From contig JAIEFT010000044.1 of the NCBI GenBank assembly GCA_029066805.1, positions 1 to 64,000 on the forward strand: a stretch of 64,000 nt of DNA. Reading direction: 5' to 3'. The notes under the pieces were generated by a model. That model saw nothing but the letters and a program-made list of their open reading frames with translations. It searched no databases and was not told where the DNA came from. Shown here one piece after another: positions 23,855 through 33,508 of the stretch; the first letter of the stretch is position 1; each line of letters begins with the position of its first letter. The translations under genes and the position numbers were made by a program. This DNA is from Clostridiales bacterium. Lineage in GTDB: Bacteria > Bacillota > Clostridia > Christensenellales > Pumilibacteraceae.

Positions 23855-24773
23855 TCAAGACATATCGCTCGAAATGGAGCGTCTGCCCAAAAAGGGCGAA
23901 ACGCTGATTGCCGACGGGTGCAGAATGGGACTCGGCGGCAAGGGCGCAAACCAAGCCGTAGCGATTGCAAGGCTTGCGCGCAAGTACGACGATGGGCGCA
24001 AAGCCGTGCACATGATAGGCAAGGTGGGGGCTGACGCTGTTGGCACAGAGCTTATAAACAAGCTCAACGAGTACGGGGTCGGCACGGATTACGTCGGGCA
24101 GGTTAACAGAGCTACGGGCACGGCGGTAATAACCGTAAGCGGCAAGGACAACCGCATAATGGTTTACGGCGGCGCAAACCTCGGAATAACCAAGTCTGAC
24201 GTGGACGAAGCGTTGCAGAACGCGACAAGCTCGGACACTTTGCTTTGCCAATTGGAAGTGCCCACTTATATCGTGGGCTATGCGCTTAGACAGGCGCGCT
24301 CCTACGGCATGACTACAATACTCAATCCCGCTCCCGCCAAGGAGCTGCCCGACGACTTTTATTACAATGTGGACATAATCGCGCCCAACGAGACCGAAAC
24401 GCAAATTCTTACGGGCATCAACCCCAAGGACTGGGATTCGCAGTACGCCGCCATGCAGGAATTTCACCGCCGCGGCGTGCGATACGTGGTGCTGACGCTC
24501 GGCAGTAACGGCTGTGCCATATCGGACAACGGCAAGCTGATAGCGCACTTGCCCGCAAGAAAAGTCACGGCGGTTGACACGACCGGCGCGGGCGACACGT
24601 TTGTGGGTGCGCTCGCCCTTACATATCCGCATGTTGGTATGTACTCGTTCCAGGAAGCGTGCCTGTTCGCAACGCGTGCGTCGTCGCTTACCGTGTCACG
24701 GCGCGGCGCGGCGGAGAGCATACCGACGTTCGACGAGGTTTGCGAATTATACAGTAACAAAATCGGGCGATAG
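23829..24773 (+). CDS. rbsK: ribokinase
   Basis: 314 residues, PfkB family. Seen: the N-terminal GSINQDISLEMERLPKKGET, GGKGANQAVAIARLA near residue 38 (sugar binding), NPAPAKELP near 171, IAPNETET near 187 and the catalytic anion hole DTTGAGDTFVGAL near 252, where the Asp is the base. It phosphorylates D-ribose at O5, or a related sugar. AAAGGAG precedes the ATG inside the end of the phosphate transporter gene. No ribose transporter is adjacent, so substrate specificity is open. A terminator overlaps its stop codon. Confidence 0.88.
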   Translation: MIYVLGSINQDISLEMERLPKKGETLIADGCRMGLGGKGANQAVAIARLARKYDDGRKAVHMIGKVGADAVGTELINKLNEYGVGTDYVGQVNRATGTAVITVSGKDNRIMVYGGANLGITKSDVDEALQNATSSDTLLCQLEVPTYIVGYALRQARSYGMTTILNPAPAKELPDDFYYNVDIIAPNETETQILTGINPKDWDSQYAAMQEFHRRGVRYVVLTLGSNGCAISDNGKLIAHLPARKVTAVDTTGAGDTFVGALALTYPHVGMYSFQEACLFATRASSLTVSRRGAAESIPTFDEVCELYSNKIGR

Positions 24774-24786
24774 CCCGATTTTTTAG
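24760..24786 (+). terminator. rho-independent terminator overlapping the rbsK stop
   Basis: AAATCGGGC pairs with GCCCGATTT around GATA, with TTTTT after it. The TAG stop is part of the loop side of the hairpin. Confidence 0.85.
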
Positions 24787-24895
24787 TGAATAGATAAGAG
24801 TGAATAATGTCGGACTGCGGCTTTGCCGCCCTTATTAAAATAAATTAAATTTTATCCGACATTATTATCTCTTATCTATTAAATTAGGCGACGCA
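24784..24895. repeat. family B palindromic repeat, copy 1
   Basis: GATAAGAGTGAATAATGTCGG (about 24792-24812, read in two parts) is mirrored by CCGACATTATT then ATCTCTTATC (24857-24877). The centre reads GGACTGCGGCTTTGCCGCCC. The outer flank is GTGAATA and TCTATTAAAT. Related copies are at 34.7, 55.1 and 56.8 kb. Confidence 0.75.
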
Positions 24896-24903
24896 GTCGC
24901 CGC

Positions 24904-25176
24904 TCAGCTTTTGCCCGTGTCGCAGGTGTCGTTATCGGGGTCTATCATTTGGTAATTGTTGTTGGTGGGGCGGGTGCGCTTGCTTGCAGGCTTCTTCGTG
25001 CAGCCGTTTTTGTCTACCGTCGATTTTTTTGCGGTAGGCGATTTTGTTGGTGCTTTTGCGGTCTTGGGGAAAACTTCTTTTTTTACCACCTCGTCCGCGC
25101 CCAGCTCGCTGTCTGTCGTTTTGGCGCTGCCCGTCATGCGTTTCCACGCCGATTTGATTTTCTGTTTGATATCCAT
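24904..25176 (-). CDS. small lysine-rich hypothetical protein
   Basis: 90 residues, no membrane segment. It begins MDIKQKIKSAWKRMTGSAK, an amphipathic basic helix, then turns into a low-complexity stretch of Lys, Thr, Pro and Ala and ends in an acidic tail (IDPDNDTCDTGKS). GGAG lies just before the ATG on the minus strand. Intact frame, a ribosome site and its own transcription direction support a real gene, but the function is unknown and composition bias lowers certainty. Confidence 0.55.
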   Translation of the reverse strand: MDIKQKIKSAWKRMTGSAKTTDSELGADEVVKKEVFPKTAKAPTKSPTAKKSTVDKNGCTKKPASKRTRPTNNNYQMIDPDNDTCDTGKS

Positions 25177-25347
25177 GTTTTTCTCCGTGTACTTTGTGTA
25201 ATATTAGTATTTGCTTTACGTAATAGAATATTCTCAAAGCAGGGTTGCAATTTTTACAATATTCTTGCAATAATTGCATGCATTTGTAATTGACGGCACT
25301 AATACTGTTATATATAATTAAATGATGGATATACGAGTGTTTATTCC

Positions 25348-25376
25348 TTTACAAATTTGAATAAAAAGTGTATAAT
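25348..25376 (+). promoter_or_regulatory. promoter of the MacB-like ABC gene
   Basis: TTTACA (25348-25353), a 17-base spacer and TATAAT (25371-25376). The leader of about 33 bases contains GAGG before the ATG at 25416. Confidence 0.7.
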
Positions 25377-25415
25377 ACTTCAATATCCCCGAATATACCG
25401 ATGTGAGGTTGTTTT

Positions 25416-28133
25416 ATGCTGGAACTCAAGAATATTACAAAGGATTACAAAGTAGGTGACGACAAGGTTCACGCGCTCAAGGGCGTGTCGTTGACGTTTC
25501 GCGAGAGTGAGTTTGTGTCGATACTCGGTCCGTCCGGCTGTGGAAAAACCACGATGCTCAATATTATTGGCGGACTCGATCACTACACAACGGGCGATTT
25601 GCAAATAGACGGGGTCAGTACCGAAAATTACAACGACAGGGATTGGGACACGTACCGTAATCACCGTATTGGGTTTGTGTTCCAGTCGTATAATCTTATA
25701 CCGCACCAGACCATACAGGCTAACGTTGAGCTTGCGCTTAATATTTCGGGCGTGGAAAAGTCCGAACGTATACGCCGTGCGCGCGAGGCGTTAGACAAAG
25801 TGGGGCTTGCCGGACTGTATAACAAAAAACCCAATCAGTTGTCCGGCGGGCAGATGCAACGCGTGGCAATAGCGCGCGCGCTTGTAAACGAGCCTGAGAT
25901 TTTGCTTGCCGACGAACCGACGGGCGCACTCGACAGCGAAACGTCCGTGCAAATAATGGACCTTATCCAAGAAATTGCAACGCATTGTTTGGTTATTATG
26001 GTCACGCACAATCCCGAGCTTGCCGAAAAGTATTCTACCCGTATTATACGCCTGCTTGACGGTGAAGTTCTGTCCGATTCCAATCCGTATGTTAAGGAAG
26101 AGGAAAGCGAGCAAAAAGCTACCGAAGATGCAGTTGACGCCGACGCGGTTTCCGTCGCCGACGAACAGAAAAAGGATCAAAAGCCGCGCAGCAAAAAATC
26201 CAGGCTGTCTATGTGGAGCGCGTTTAAGCTTTCGGCAAAGAATTTGCTTTCCAAGCTCAAGCGCACCATACTTGTGTGTTTTGCCGGTTCGATAGGCATA
26301 ATCGGCGTGGCTACAGTGCTTGCCGTATCGAGCGGCGTACAAGACTACATAGAAAGCATGCAGGACGATATGCTGTCCGGCAATCCCGTAACCGTCAGTA
26401 CTTCGGCTTTCGATTTCGGTTCGATCATGAAAAGCATGAGCGGCGTTGACAAGGCGGACATGGTGAAGCAATCGGTCAAAGACGGTTATGTCAACGTCAG
26501 TCAGATGATCGAGTTCTTGGCGGCACGCGGCAAGGATATGGATAACGCCATGATCTCCAACAATATAACAAAGGAGTATGTTTCGTACGTCAAGGCTATG
26601 CCCAAGGCGTACTATGCGGACATAACCACCGATTACGGCATTAACCTATCCAACAACCTGTATACCGACTTTGATTTAGAGGGGCTTGGCAAAACCAGAA
26701 TGTCGCTTACGGCGGCGCTCGATATGTACACGGAGCTGCTTGGCAAAACCGATTTTGCGCAATATACGTCGTACATTTCCATGGTGACGGAAAGCTTTAA
26801 GCAAGCGCCGAGTAATATCGACTTTATCATGTCGCAGTACGAGTTTGTGTCCGCCCCCGAGACGAGCAAGGTGGCTACGGCGGCGGACGAGATAATGATA
26901 GTGGTGGACGACGACGTGTCGCTTACCGATCTATTGCTCGCGCAGTTCGGATACTTTTCGCAAAAAGAATTTTTGAACCTTGCATACAAAGCGGTGGGCG
27001 ACGAGGATTATGACGAAGCGCTGTGGAAAGACAAATTCTCGTACGACGAGCTTATAGGTAAGGAGTTTGTGTGGTATCCCAACGACACCGTGTTTACTCC
27101 CGCGGCGACTGCCGATAGCGCCAGGATCAATCCTTTTACATACAATCCGACTGCGAGCGCAAGCTGGACAACGGGGAAAAAGCTTAAAATTACCGCTATA
27201 CTCAAGCCCAAAGCGTCGGTGTCCTACGGCAGCTTGAGCCGCGGCTTCTTTTACACGAGCGCGCTCACGCAAGAGATTTTAAACGATAGCGCTACGTCGC
27301 AAATAGTGCAATACTTTTCGGCGCACAACGACGCGGATATTACCGGCATGATCGTAAACGGCGCGCCTACGGGCGTCACTTACAGCTATTCGTATATGCA
27401 CAACGGTGTAACGTACGACCGTACTTCGATGTTGGGCAGCGCCAGCTCACTTGGCTTTTTGTCGAGCTTTATGCCCGGACTGTCGTCAATGCCGACCATG
27501 TACACGCTTACCAAGCGCAATGTGGGCGGAGTAGATACGCCGCAAAAGATATCCATATATCCCAAAAACTTCGAGCTTAAGGACGAGGTTTGTGCGTACC
27601 TCGACGTGTGGAACAGCGACAATGTTATAACCGTCGACGGCGAGCAAATTGCGCCGAGTAGCAGAGAGGACATTACATATAGCGATAATCTGGCTATAGT
27701 CATTGAAATGATCAGCAGCTTTATAGACATAATTACCGTTGCGCTTGTGGCGTTTACGTCGTTGTCGCTTGTTGTTTCCACCGTCATGATCGCCATAATC
27801 ACTTACGTGTCGGTAATAGAGCGAATAAAGGAAATCGGCGTAATACGCTCGCTCGGCGGCAGAAAGCGCGACGTATCGGCTCTGTTCAATGCGGAAACGT
27901 TTATTATAGGCGCTATATCGGGCATACTCGGTATTGCCGTCACCTACATTATTCAGGGAATACTCAACCTGATAGTGGGCAACGCGGTGGGCATATACGG
28001 CATTGCGGCTTTGCCTATCCCGACGGCGCTGATCATGATAGCTTTGTCAATTGCGCTTACGCTTATTTCGGGACTGATCCCCGCGAGGTTGGCGGCTAAG
28101 AAAGACCCCGTAGAGGCTTTGCGCAGTGAATAA
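25416..28133 (+). CDS. MacB/LolD-type ABC transporter with fused ATPase and FtsX-like permease
   Basis: 905 residues in one chain. The ATPase occupies residues 1-225: Walker A GPSGCGKTTMLN near 40, signature LSGGQMQRVAIARAL near 140 and Walker B LLADEPTGALD near 163. A charged linker (230-275) follows, then the first membrane helix near 285-310, a large extracytoplasmic domain (about 310-755) and three further helices (760-900) with the FtsX features VIERIKEIGVIRSLGG and GLIPARLAAKKDPVEALR. Such proteins work by mechanotransmission, expelling peptides or antibiotics or handling lipoproteins. No separate permease or two-component genes are next to it. Confidence 0.9.
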   Translation: MLELKNITKDYKVGDDKVHALKGVSLTFRESEFVSILGPSGCGKTTMLNIIGGLDHYTTGDLQIDGVSTENYNDRDWDTYRNHRIGFVFQSYNLIPHQTIQANVELALNISGVEKSERIRRAREALDKVGLAGLYNKKPNQLSGGQMQRVAIARALVNEPEILLADEPTGALDSETSVQIMDLIQEIATHCLVIMVTHNPELAEKYSTRIIRLLDGEVLSDSNPYVKEEESEQKATEDAVDADAVSVADEQKKDQKPRSKKSRLSMWSAFKLSAKNLLSKLKRTILVCFAGSIGIIGVATVLAVSSGVQDYIESMQDDMLSGNPVTVSTSAFDFGSIMKSMSGVDKADMVKQSVKDGYVNVSQMIEFLAARGKDMDNAMISNNITKEYVSYVKAMPKAYYADITTDYGINLSNNLYTDFDLEGLGKTRMSLTAALDMYTELLGKTDFAQYTSYISMVTESFKQAPSNIDFIMSQYEFVSAPETSKVATAADEIMIVVDDDVSLTDLLLAQFGYFSQKEFLNLAYKAVGDEDYDEALWKDKFSYDELIGKEFVWYPNDTVFTPAATADSARINPFTYNPTASASWTTGKKLKITAILKPKASVSYGSLSRGFFYTSALTQEILNDSATSQIVQYFSAHNDADITGMIVNGAPTGVTYSYSYMHNGVTYDRTSMLGSASSLGFLSSFMPGLSSMPTMYTLTKRNVGGVDTPQKISIYPKNFELKDEVCAYLDVWNSDNVITVDGEQIAPSSREDITYSDNLAIVIEMISSFIDIITVALVAFTSLSLVVSTVMIAIITYVSVIERIKEIGVIRSLGGRKRDVSALFNAETFIIGAISGILGIAVTYIIQGILNLIVGNAVGIYGIAALPIPTALIMIALSIALTLISGLIPARLAAKKDPVEALRSE

Positions 28134-28140
28134 GCATTTC

Positions 28141-28266
28141 TGCGGTCGCGTATGCATCGGCGGATACGGGCTACGTGCTTCTCGCGCTCGGTCATGTACG
28201 TCTTTGTACACTCCCGTCGCGCTCGTCGCCTGTTGCCCGTCTGCGCCGCGCCTCCGCAACCATCGC
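28141..28266 (+). repeat. structured repeat element, family D copy 3
   Basis: Pairings: ACGGGC (28166-28171) with GCCCGT (28235-28240); GCGC (28184-28187) with GCGC (28219-28222); TGTAC (28195-28199) with GTACA (28206-28210), a paired change from TGTAG/CTACA in other copies. CTACGTGC, GGTCA and CTCCCGTC are conserved. The outer stem is imperfect here. It lies between the ABC gene and metG. Confidence 0.75.
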
Positions 28267-28317
28267 AATATTCAGTATCATTAAAAAGTTAATAAATATT
28301 GTTAAAAGGATTACATC

Positions 28318-30273
28318 ATGCCTAACAAGAAGAAGTTTTACATCACAACGCCCATATATTATGCGAGCGGCAGTCTGCACATAGGGCACTGCTACACTAC
28401 TGTCGCATGCGACGCGATAGCGCGGTTCAAGCGGCTTGACGGCTACGACGTTTACTACCTTACCGGCACGGACGAGCACGGACAAAAGGTGCAAAAGGCC
28501 GCCGAGGAGAGGGGCTTATCGCCGCAAGTTTTTGTGGACGGGCTTGCCGACAAAATCAAAAAGCTGTGGGAGCTTATGGATATAAGCAACGACGGCTTTA
28601 TCCGCACAACGGACAAGGCGCACGAAAAGGCGATAGAGAGTATCTTTACGCGCCTGTACGAAAAGGGCGATATTTATAAGTCCGAGTATTCGGGCAAGTA
28701 CTGCGAGCCGTGCGAATCGTACTGGACGCCGTCGCAGCTGGTGGACGGAAAATGCCCCGACTGCGGCAGACCCGTTCGCGACGAAAAGCAGGAGTGCTAC
28801 TTTTTCCGTTTGAGCAAGTATGCAAGTCGGGTGCGCAAGCTGCTCACCGAAACAGACTTTTTACAGCCCGATTCGCGCGTAAAGGAAATGGTCAACAACT
28901 TTATAGACAAGGGACTTACCGACCTTGCCGTCACGCGCACGTCGTTTGATTGGGGCGTAAAAGTTCCGTTCGACGATAAGCACGTCGTGTACGTGTGGAT
29001 CGACGCGCTTCCAAACTACCTGACCGCGTTAGGTTACGGCAGCGATAACGACGAGCTTTACAAAAAATACTGGCCGTGCGATATGCATATGATGGCTAAA
29101 GAGATCGTTCGTTTCCACGCTATTGTGTGGCCCGCAATCCTAATGGCGCTTGACGTGCCGCTGCCTAAACGCGTGTACGGTCACGGCTGGATCATGTTCG
29201 ACGGCGACAAGATGAGCAAGAGCAAGGGCAACGTAGTAGACCCGTTCATTCTGTCCGACAGATACGGCGTGGACGCGCTTAGGTACTACCTGCTGTCCTC
29301 CATGCCGTTCGGCGACGACAGCAATTATACAAACGAGCTGCTTGTAACGTCCATAAACAACAACCTTGTAAACGACCTAGGCAACCTTGTGCGCCGCACG
29401 TTCGCTATGAACAGACAGTACTTTGAGGGCAAGCTCACTCGTCCCGAAAAAGTTGACCCGCGCGACGCGGAGTATGTGGGCGCGATAGATAATCTTTTGG
29501 GCGAAGTGCGCGTGTGCATGGACAAGCCCGAGCTTCACCTCGCGCTTGCTAAGATTTTCGGTGTGATCGACTTATCTAACAAGTACATCGACGCGAACAA
29601 GCCGTGGGAGCTTAACAAACTTGGCGAACAGGATAGGCTAAACGCCGTTATGTACAACCTTACCGAGGGCATACGCGTTGTCGCGGGACTGCTTTTGCCG
29701 TTCCTCACCAAATACCCCAAACGCATTTTTGCAGGGCTCGGTCTGCCTGTGCCCACCGACCTTAAGGGCGCAAAATTCGGCGTGCAAAAGTCTTACCAAA
29801 CGTCCGAAATAGAGCCCATTCTTAACAGGCTAGACATAAAAAAGGAGCTTAAGGAATTGGAAGAATTGGCGGAGCAAATGAATAAAAAAGAAGCCGCGGT
29901 GCAAAAGCCCGCTGCCGTCGAGAATAAAAAACCGCAGGAGGAAGCCGCACCCGAGCAGATTGCGATCGACGAGTTTTTCAAGACGCAGCTTTTGGTCGGG
30001 CAGGTAGAGGCTTGCGAAAAGATAGAAAAGTCCAAAAAGCTACTCAAGCTGACGGTGTTTGACGGCACGCGTCGCCGCACGATTGTGTCCGGAATAGCGC
30101 ACGCGTACACGCCCGACGAGCTTGTTGGGCGAAAGGTCGCGCTTGTCGCCAATCTTAAACCCGCAAAGCTGTGCGGCGTTACATCCGAGGGCATGCTGTT
30201 ATGCTCGGTGGGCGAGGACGGCTTGCCCAAGCTTATAGCGCCCGAGGGCAGCGCCGGTGATAAGATATGCTAA
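28318..30273 (+). CDS. metG: methionyl-tRNA synthetase
   Basis: 651 residues. Class I signatures: HIGH inside GSLHIGHCYTTVACDAI near residue 20 and KMSKSKGN near 298. Zinc ligands are visible in CEPCESYW and CPDCGRPV (residues 128-152). The C-terminal 110 residues form the EMAP/Trbp111-like tRNA-binding domain (DEFFKTQLLVGQVEACEKIE), joined by an Ala/Glu/Lys-rich linker. It charges tRNA-Met for initiation and elongation. AAAGGA precedes the ATG. The 3' end overlaps tatD by 7 bases. Confidence 0.97.
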   Translation: MPNKKKFYITTPIYYASGSLHIGHCYTTVACDAIARFKRLDGYDVYYLTGTDEHGQKVQKAAEERGLSPQVFVDGLADKIKKLWELMDISNDGFIRTTDKAHEKAIESIFTRLYEKGDIYKSEYSGKYCEPCESYWTPSQLVDGKCPDCGRPVRDEKQECYFFRLSKYASRVRKLLTETDFLQPDSRVKEMVNNFIDKGLTDLAVTRTSFDWGVKVPFDDKHVVYVWIDALPNYLTALGYGSDNDELYKKYWPCDMHMMAKEIVRFHAIVWPAILMALDVPLPKRVYGHGWIMFDGDKMSKSKGNVVDPFILSDRYGVDALRYYLLSSMPFGDDSNYTNELLVTSINNNLVNDLGNLVRRTFAMNRQYFEGKLTRPEKVDPRDAEYVGAIDNLLGEVRVCMDKPELHLALAKIFGVIDLSNKYIDANKPWELNKLGEQDRLNAVMYNLTEGIRVVAGLLLPFLTKYPKRIFAGLGLPVPTDLKGAKFGVQKSYQTSEIEPILNRLDIKKELKELEELAEQMNKKEAAVQKPAAVENKKPQEEAAPEQIAIDEFFKTQLLVGQVEACEKIEKSKKLLKLTVFDGTRRRTIVSGIAHAYTPDELVGRKVALVANLKPAKLCGVTSEGMLLCSVGEDGLPKLIAPEGSAGDKIC

Positions 30274-31034
30274 TCGATTCTCACGCGCATATCTATGACG
30301 AAATGTACGGCGAGAACGGCGCGCAAAACATAATTTCAAGCATGGATGACGACGGCTTGGAATATATTGTGTGTGTGGGCTGCGATATGCCGTCATCCGA
30401 GATTTGCGTGAGCTTGGCTAAAGAAAACCCGCGCATTTATGCGACGGTGGGCGTTCACCCTTATGATGCGGACACCGTAACGGAGGAGAATATAGAGGTC
30501 TTGCGTAAGCTTGCCGCCTGCGACAAGGTCGTGGCTATCGGCGAAATCGGACTCGATTTTCACTACCCGAATGCGGACAAGCCGTTACAGATTGCGGCTA
30601 TGGAAATGCAGTACAACCTTGCGCGCGAGCTTAAGCTGCCTATGGTGTTTCATATCCGTGACGGATTCGGCGATTTTTATGAGTTTGCAAAGAACCGCGA
30701 TTTCCCGCAGGGCGCGGTATTGCATTGCTTTTCCGGCTCGACGGAGATAGCCGAATACTACGTGCAGAAAGGTTTTTATATTTCATTTTCGGGTACGGTC
30801 ACGTACAAGAATGCGGTCAAGCTTGCGAGGGCGGCTTCTAACGTCCCGCTCGGTCGCTTGCTGATAGAAACGGACAGTCCGTATCTTTCGCCCGAAGGTC
30901 ACCGCGGCGAAGTGAATATGCCAAAGAATGTTGTGTGTGTGGCGAAAAAGCTCGCCGAGCTACACGGCGAAACGCTCGACGATATCAAGCTCATAACCGC
31001 CGACAATACCAAACGCATTTTCGGGATAAAATAA
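30267..31034 (+). CDS. tatD: TatD-family metal-dependent DNase
   Basis: 255 residues. It starts MLIDSHAHIYDEMY with the metal ligands HAH, continues with VGVHPYD near 72, IGEIGLDFHY near 91, FHIRDGFGDF near 129, LHCFSGS near 150 and the late ETDSPYLSPEGHRGEVN near 202. TatD enzymes are 3'-5' exonucleases and related TIM-barrel hydrolases. It overlaps metG by 7 bases and the radical SAM gene by one base (TAATG). The metG-tatD order is common in Bacillota. Confidence 0.95.
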   Translation: MLIDSHAHIYDEMYGENGAQNIISSMDDDGLEYIVCVGCDMPSSEICVSLAKENPRIYATVGVHPYDADTVTEENIEVLRKLAACDKVVAIGEIGLDFHYPNADKPLQIAAMEMQYNLARELKLPMVFHIRDGFGDFYEFAKNRDFPQGAVLHCFSGSTEIAEYYVQKGFYISFSGTVTYKNAVKLARAASNVPLGRLLIETDSPYLSPEGHRGEVNMPKNVVCVAKKLAELHGETLDDIKLITADNTKRIFGIK

Positions 31035-31642
31035 TGAATAACTACGCATACATCCTTGACGGCAAGGCGTACATAAACCTGACAAACAAGTGCAGCAACG
31101 CGTGCACGTTTTGCATTCGCAATACGGGCGACGGCGTAAAGGACACTGTGTTGTGGTTGGACGACGAGCCGACGGACGGAAAAGAAGTGCTTGCCGCGTT
31201 TGACGCACTGGAGTTCGAGGGGCGTGAAGTGGTGTTTTGCGGTTACGGCGAGCCCACCGAAAATTTGCCTGTACTGAAAGAGGTTACCCGCGAGCTAAAA
31301 TCGCGCGGATACTTTATTAGGCTGAACACCAACGGCTTGGGCAATCTTGTGAACGGACGGAACATCGCGCCCGAGCTGAAGGATATTGACGCTGTGTCGG
31401 TGTCGCTTAACAGCTGCACGGCGGACAAGTACCTTGCCGTCACGCGATCTGCGTTTGGCGTTAAAGCGTTTGACGGGGTGTTGGAGTTTGCGCGTTGCTG
31501 TAAAGCGGGAAATCTCGACGTAATTTTTACTGTTGTGGACGTAATCGGCGAAAAAGATATTGCAAATTGCAAAAAACTGTGCGATAATATGGGCATACCA
31601 CTGCGCGTGCGCAAGTACGTTGCCGACAACTATACCGGATAA
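31034..31642 (+). CDS. TatD-associated radical SAM protein
   Basis: 202 residues. The cluster motif CSNACTFCIR (CxxxCxxC) near residue 18 marks a radical SAM enzyme; FCGYGEPTENLPVLKEV near 72 resembles the GGE-type SAM-binding motif and RLNTNGLGN near 100 is the next conserved block. The protein is short and has no extra cluster domain. Genes of this type are known next to tatD, and the translational overlap here fits, but their reaction is not established. The start is ATG 31034; a longer open frame upstream overlaps tatD. Confidence 0.85.
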   Translation: MNNYAYILDGKAYINLTNKCSNACTFCIRNTGDGVKDTVLWLDDEPTDGKEVLAAFDALEFEGREVVFCGYGEPTENLPVLKEVTRELKSRGYFIRLNTNGLGNLVNGRNIAPELKDIDAVSVSLNSCTADKYLAVTRSAFGVKAFDGVLEFARCCKAGNLDVIFTVVDVIGEKDIANCKKLCDNMGIPLRVRKYVADNYTG

Positions 31643-31677
31643 CAAAGTATTTATCACTTAACCTAAAGGAGCTTTCA

Positions 31678-32676
31678 GTGGACTGGTTGATTTATATCGG
31701 GTATATAGCGATGGTCGCGATTATAGTGGCGCTGTCTATCAAGCTGGGCAAGTACGTCGATATCATGGACGCCAAAAGCAATATTTCGGGCGCGTTTATC
31801 GGCGGCGTCATGCTTGCCGCGGTCACAAGCTTGCCCGAGCTGTTCACCTCGCTTTCCGCAGTGTGGATAGTAAAGCAAAACTCCATGATCATCGGCAATA
31901 TCCTGGGCTCGGACTTGATCAACCTCGCGTTTTTCGGCGTGATATTGCTTATATTCGGGCGCGGACTTAAAAAGGCGAGCTTCAGTAAATTCTACTACGT
32001 TGCGCTGTCCGTGGCGTGCGGCATGTATGCGCTTGTCGCAATCGGGCTGTACTTTGCCGAATACATGCAGTTTACTTGGTTTTCGGTCGTGTCGCCCGCG
32101 ATACTCGTACTGTACATACTGTTCGTGAGCAAAATGCCCAAGACCTCCGAGGCGGATGACGACAAGTCGGACGACGGACTTACGCTAAAGCAAGCTGTTA
32201 TAAGATTTGTTATTTGCGCGGTCGTGCTTATAGGCGCGTCAATCGCCATGACATACCTGACCGATATGGTTGCGGAGCTTTTGAAGCTTGGCAAGACCTT
32301 TGCGGGCGCGTTGTTCCTCGGCATTGCCACAAGCCTGCCCGAACTGATTTCGTCGGTCACTCTGTGCTACCGCGGAAACTACAACGCCGCAGCCGGCAAC
32401 ATTATCGGCTCAAATGTGTTTAACTTTGCAATACTTTTCGTGGCGGACGTGTTCTCGTTTGTGCCAAACAGCTCGGGCATATACATTCTGAACACCGACT
32501 CAAAGTGGCTTTTGATACTCGGAGTGATAGCAACTGTGACTACACTCGGCATGCTTTTGCTCAAAAACCGCTGCAACAAAAAATATGTCATGCTCGGCGT
32601 GCAGGCAGTAAATGCCGTGCCGCCCGTACTGTACGTAATATATTTGTTGATATCTACCGGAATAATTATGGGGTAA
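31678..32676 (+). CDS. CaCA-family sodium/calcium exchanger
   Basis: 332 residues starting at GTG after AAAGGAG. About ten membrane helices in two inverted halves. Each half has the alpha-repeat signature: ATSLPELFTSLSAV with GNILGSDLINLAF near residues 40-85, and ATSLPELISSVTL with GNIIGSNVFNFAI near 220-255. A charged cytoplasmic loop (EADDDKSDDG) separates the halves near residue 160. The family exchanges cations such as Na+ for Ca2+; direction and ion are inferred. Confidence 0.9.
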   Translation: MDWLIYIGYIAMVAIIVALSIKLGKYVDIMDAKSNISGAFIGGVMLAAVTSLPELFTSLSAVWIVKQNSMIIGNILGSDLINLAFFGVILLIFGRGLKKASFSKFYYVALSVACGMYALVAIGLYFAEYMQFTWFSVVSPAILVLYILFVSKMPKTSEADDDKSDDGLTLKQAVIRFVICAVVLIGASIAMTYLTDMVAELLKLGKTFAGALFLGIATSLPELISSVTLCYRGNYNAAAGNIIGSNVFNFAILFVADVFSFVPNSSGIYILNTDSKWLLILGVIATVTTLGMLLLKNRCNKKYVMLGVQAVNAVPPVLYVIYLLISTGIIMG

Positions 32677-32681
32677 ATAAA

Positions 32682-32871
32682 TTTGAAAGCCCATTCATCG
32701 CGTGATACGGGCTACGCAGCCACAGGCTGACCCTTCGCAAACTTTGGTGTAATATCGAAGTGAGCGATAAACCGAGGTGCGTGCAACATTTGGTTGCTCA
32801 TGTAGGTGGGTCTACACTCCCGTCGGCGGCTCGCCCCTGTTGCCCGTCTGACGCGCGACTGAGCTTTCAAA
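32682..32871 (+). repeat. structured repeat element, family D copy 4 (long form)
   Basis: 190 bases. A perfect outer stem unique to this site: TTTGAAAGC (32682-32690) with GCTTTCAAA (32863-32871). Then TCGCGT (32698-32703) with ACGCGCGA (32851-32858) and ACGGGC (32707-32712) with GCCCGT (32842-32847). About 65 extra bases sit in the left arm. The tip TCATGTAGGTGGGTCTACAC is the same as in copy 1. Confidence 0.8.
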
Positions 32872-32905
32872 ACCGTCAATCTGTAAGGAGGTCATGGTAA
32901 TAATC

Positions 32906-33508
32906 ATGGAAATCACAACTAATGAAGATAATATCGTAGACGGGAATATCGTCGAGGAGGCGGAAGTCGTCAAGCCGACTGCCGTTTCGGAAACAACCGA
33001 AGACGGGGGCGATAGCGACGTAGTTAACGAGGAAATTATGTTTCAGCGCATAATGAGCTACAAGGCGTATCGCAGGGGCATGATTATGACGCGCGCGCTG
33101 ATTACGATCGTGGCGGCGATAGCGCTTGTTTTTACAAGTCGGTTTTATATTATTCTGGGCATAATATTGCCGATAATGGCTATCATTGCCGGCGCAATAT
33201 CGATACTTGTTTCTATGGGCAACGAGCGCAGCTATACCGTGTACAACACGCGCATTGTAATCAAGCGTCGCGGCGACGATACCAGAAAGTCAGTGCCGCT
33301 GGAAAACATTGTGTCGGTCAAGTATAAAAGCGCGTTTTACGAAAAACGCATGTGCGTGGGCACTGTCACTATCGGAGCAAAAGACGCCAAGGGTAAGGTA
33401 AAAAGCTACAAGCTCAAGCATGTTTTTGACGCTAAGCCCGTAGTAGAGTACTTGACGGGCGCAATCGACGGGAGAAATACAACAGATGTCGACAATAATA
33501 GAGAATAA
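32906..33508 (+). CDS. membrane protein with bacterial PH-like domain
   Basis: 200 residues. An acidic N-terminal stretch (1-45) is followed by two close membrane helices (residues 60-103, ITIVAAIALVFTSRF and ILGIILPIMAIIAGAISILV) and then a beta-rich domain (YTVYNTRIVIKRRGDD, SVPLENIVSVKYKSAFYEKR) typical of YdbS/bPH proteins. Two starts are possible: ATG 32894 is only a few bases from AAGGAGG, while ATG 32906 has better spacing, so it is preferred. The last 23 bases overlap the next gene. Function unknown. Confidence 0.75.
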   Translation: MEITTNEDNIVDGNIVEEAEVVKPTAVSETTEDGGDSDVVNEEIMFQRIMSYKAYRRGMIMTRALITIVAAIALVFTSRFYIILGIILPIMAIIAGAISILVSMGNERSYTVYNTRIVIKRRGDDTRKSVPLENIVSVKYKSAFYEKRMCVGTVTIGAKDAKGKVKSYKLKHVFDAKPVVEYLTGAIDGRNTTDVDNNRE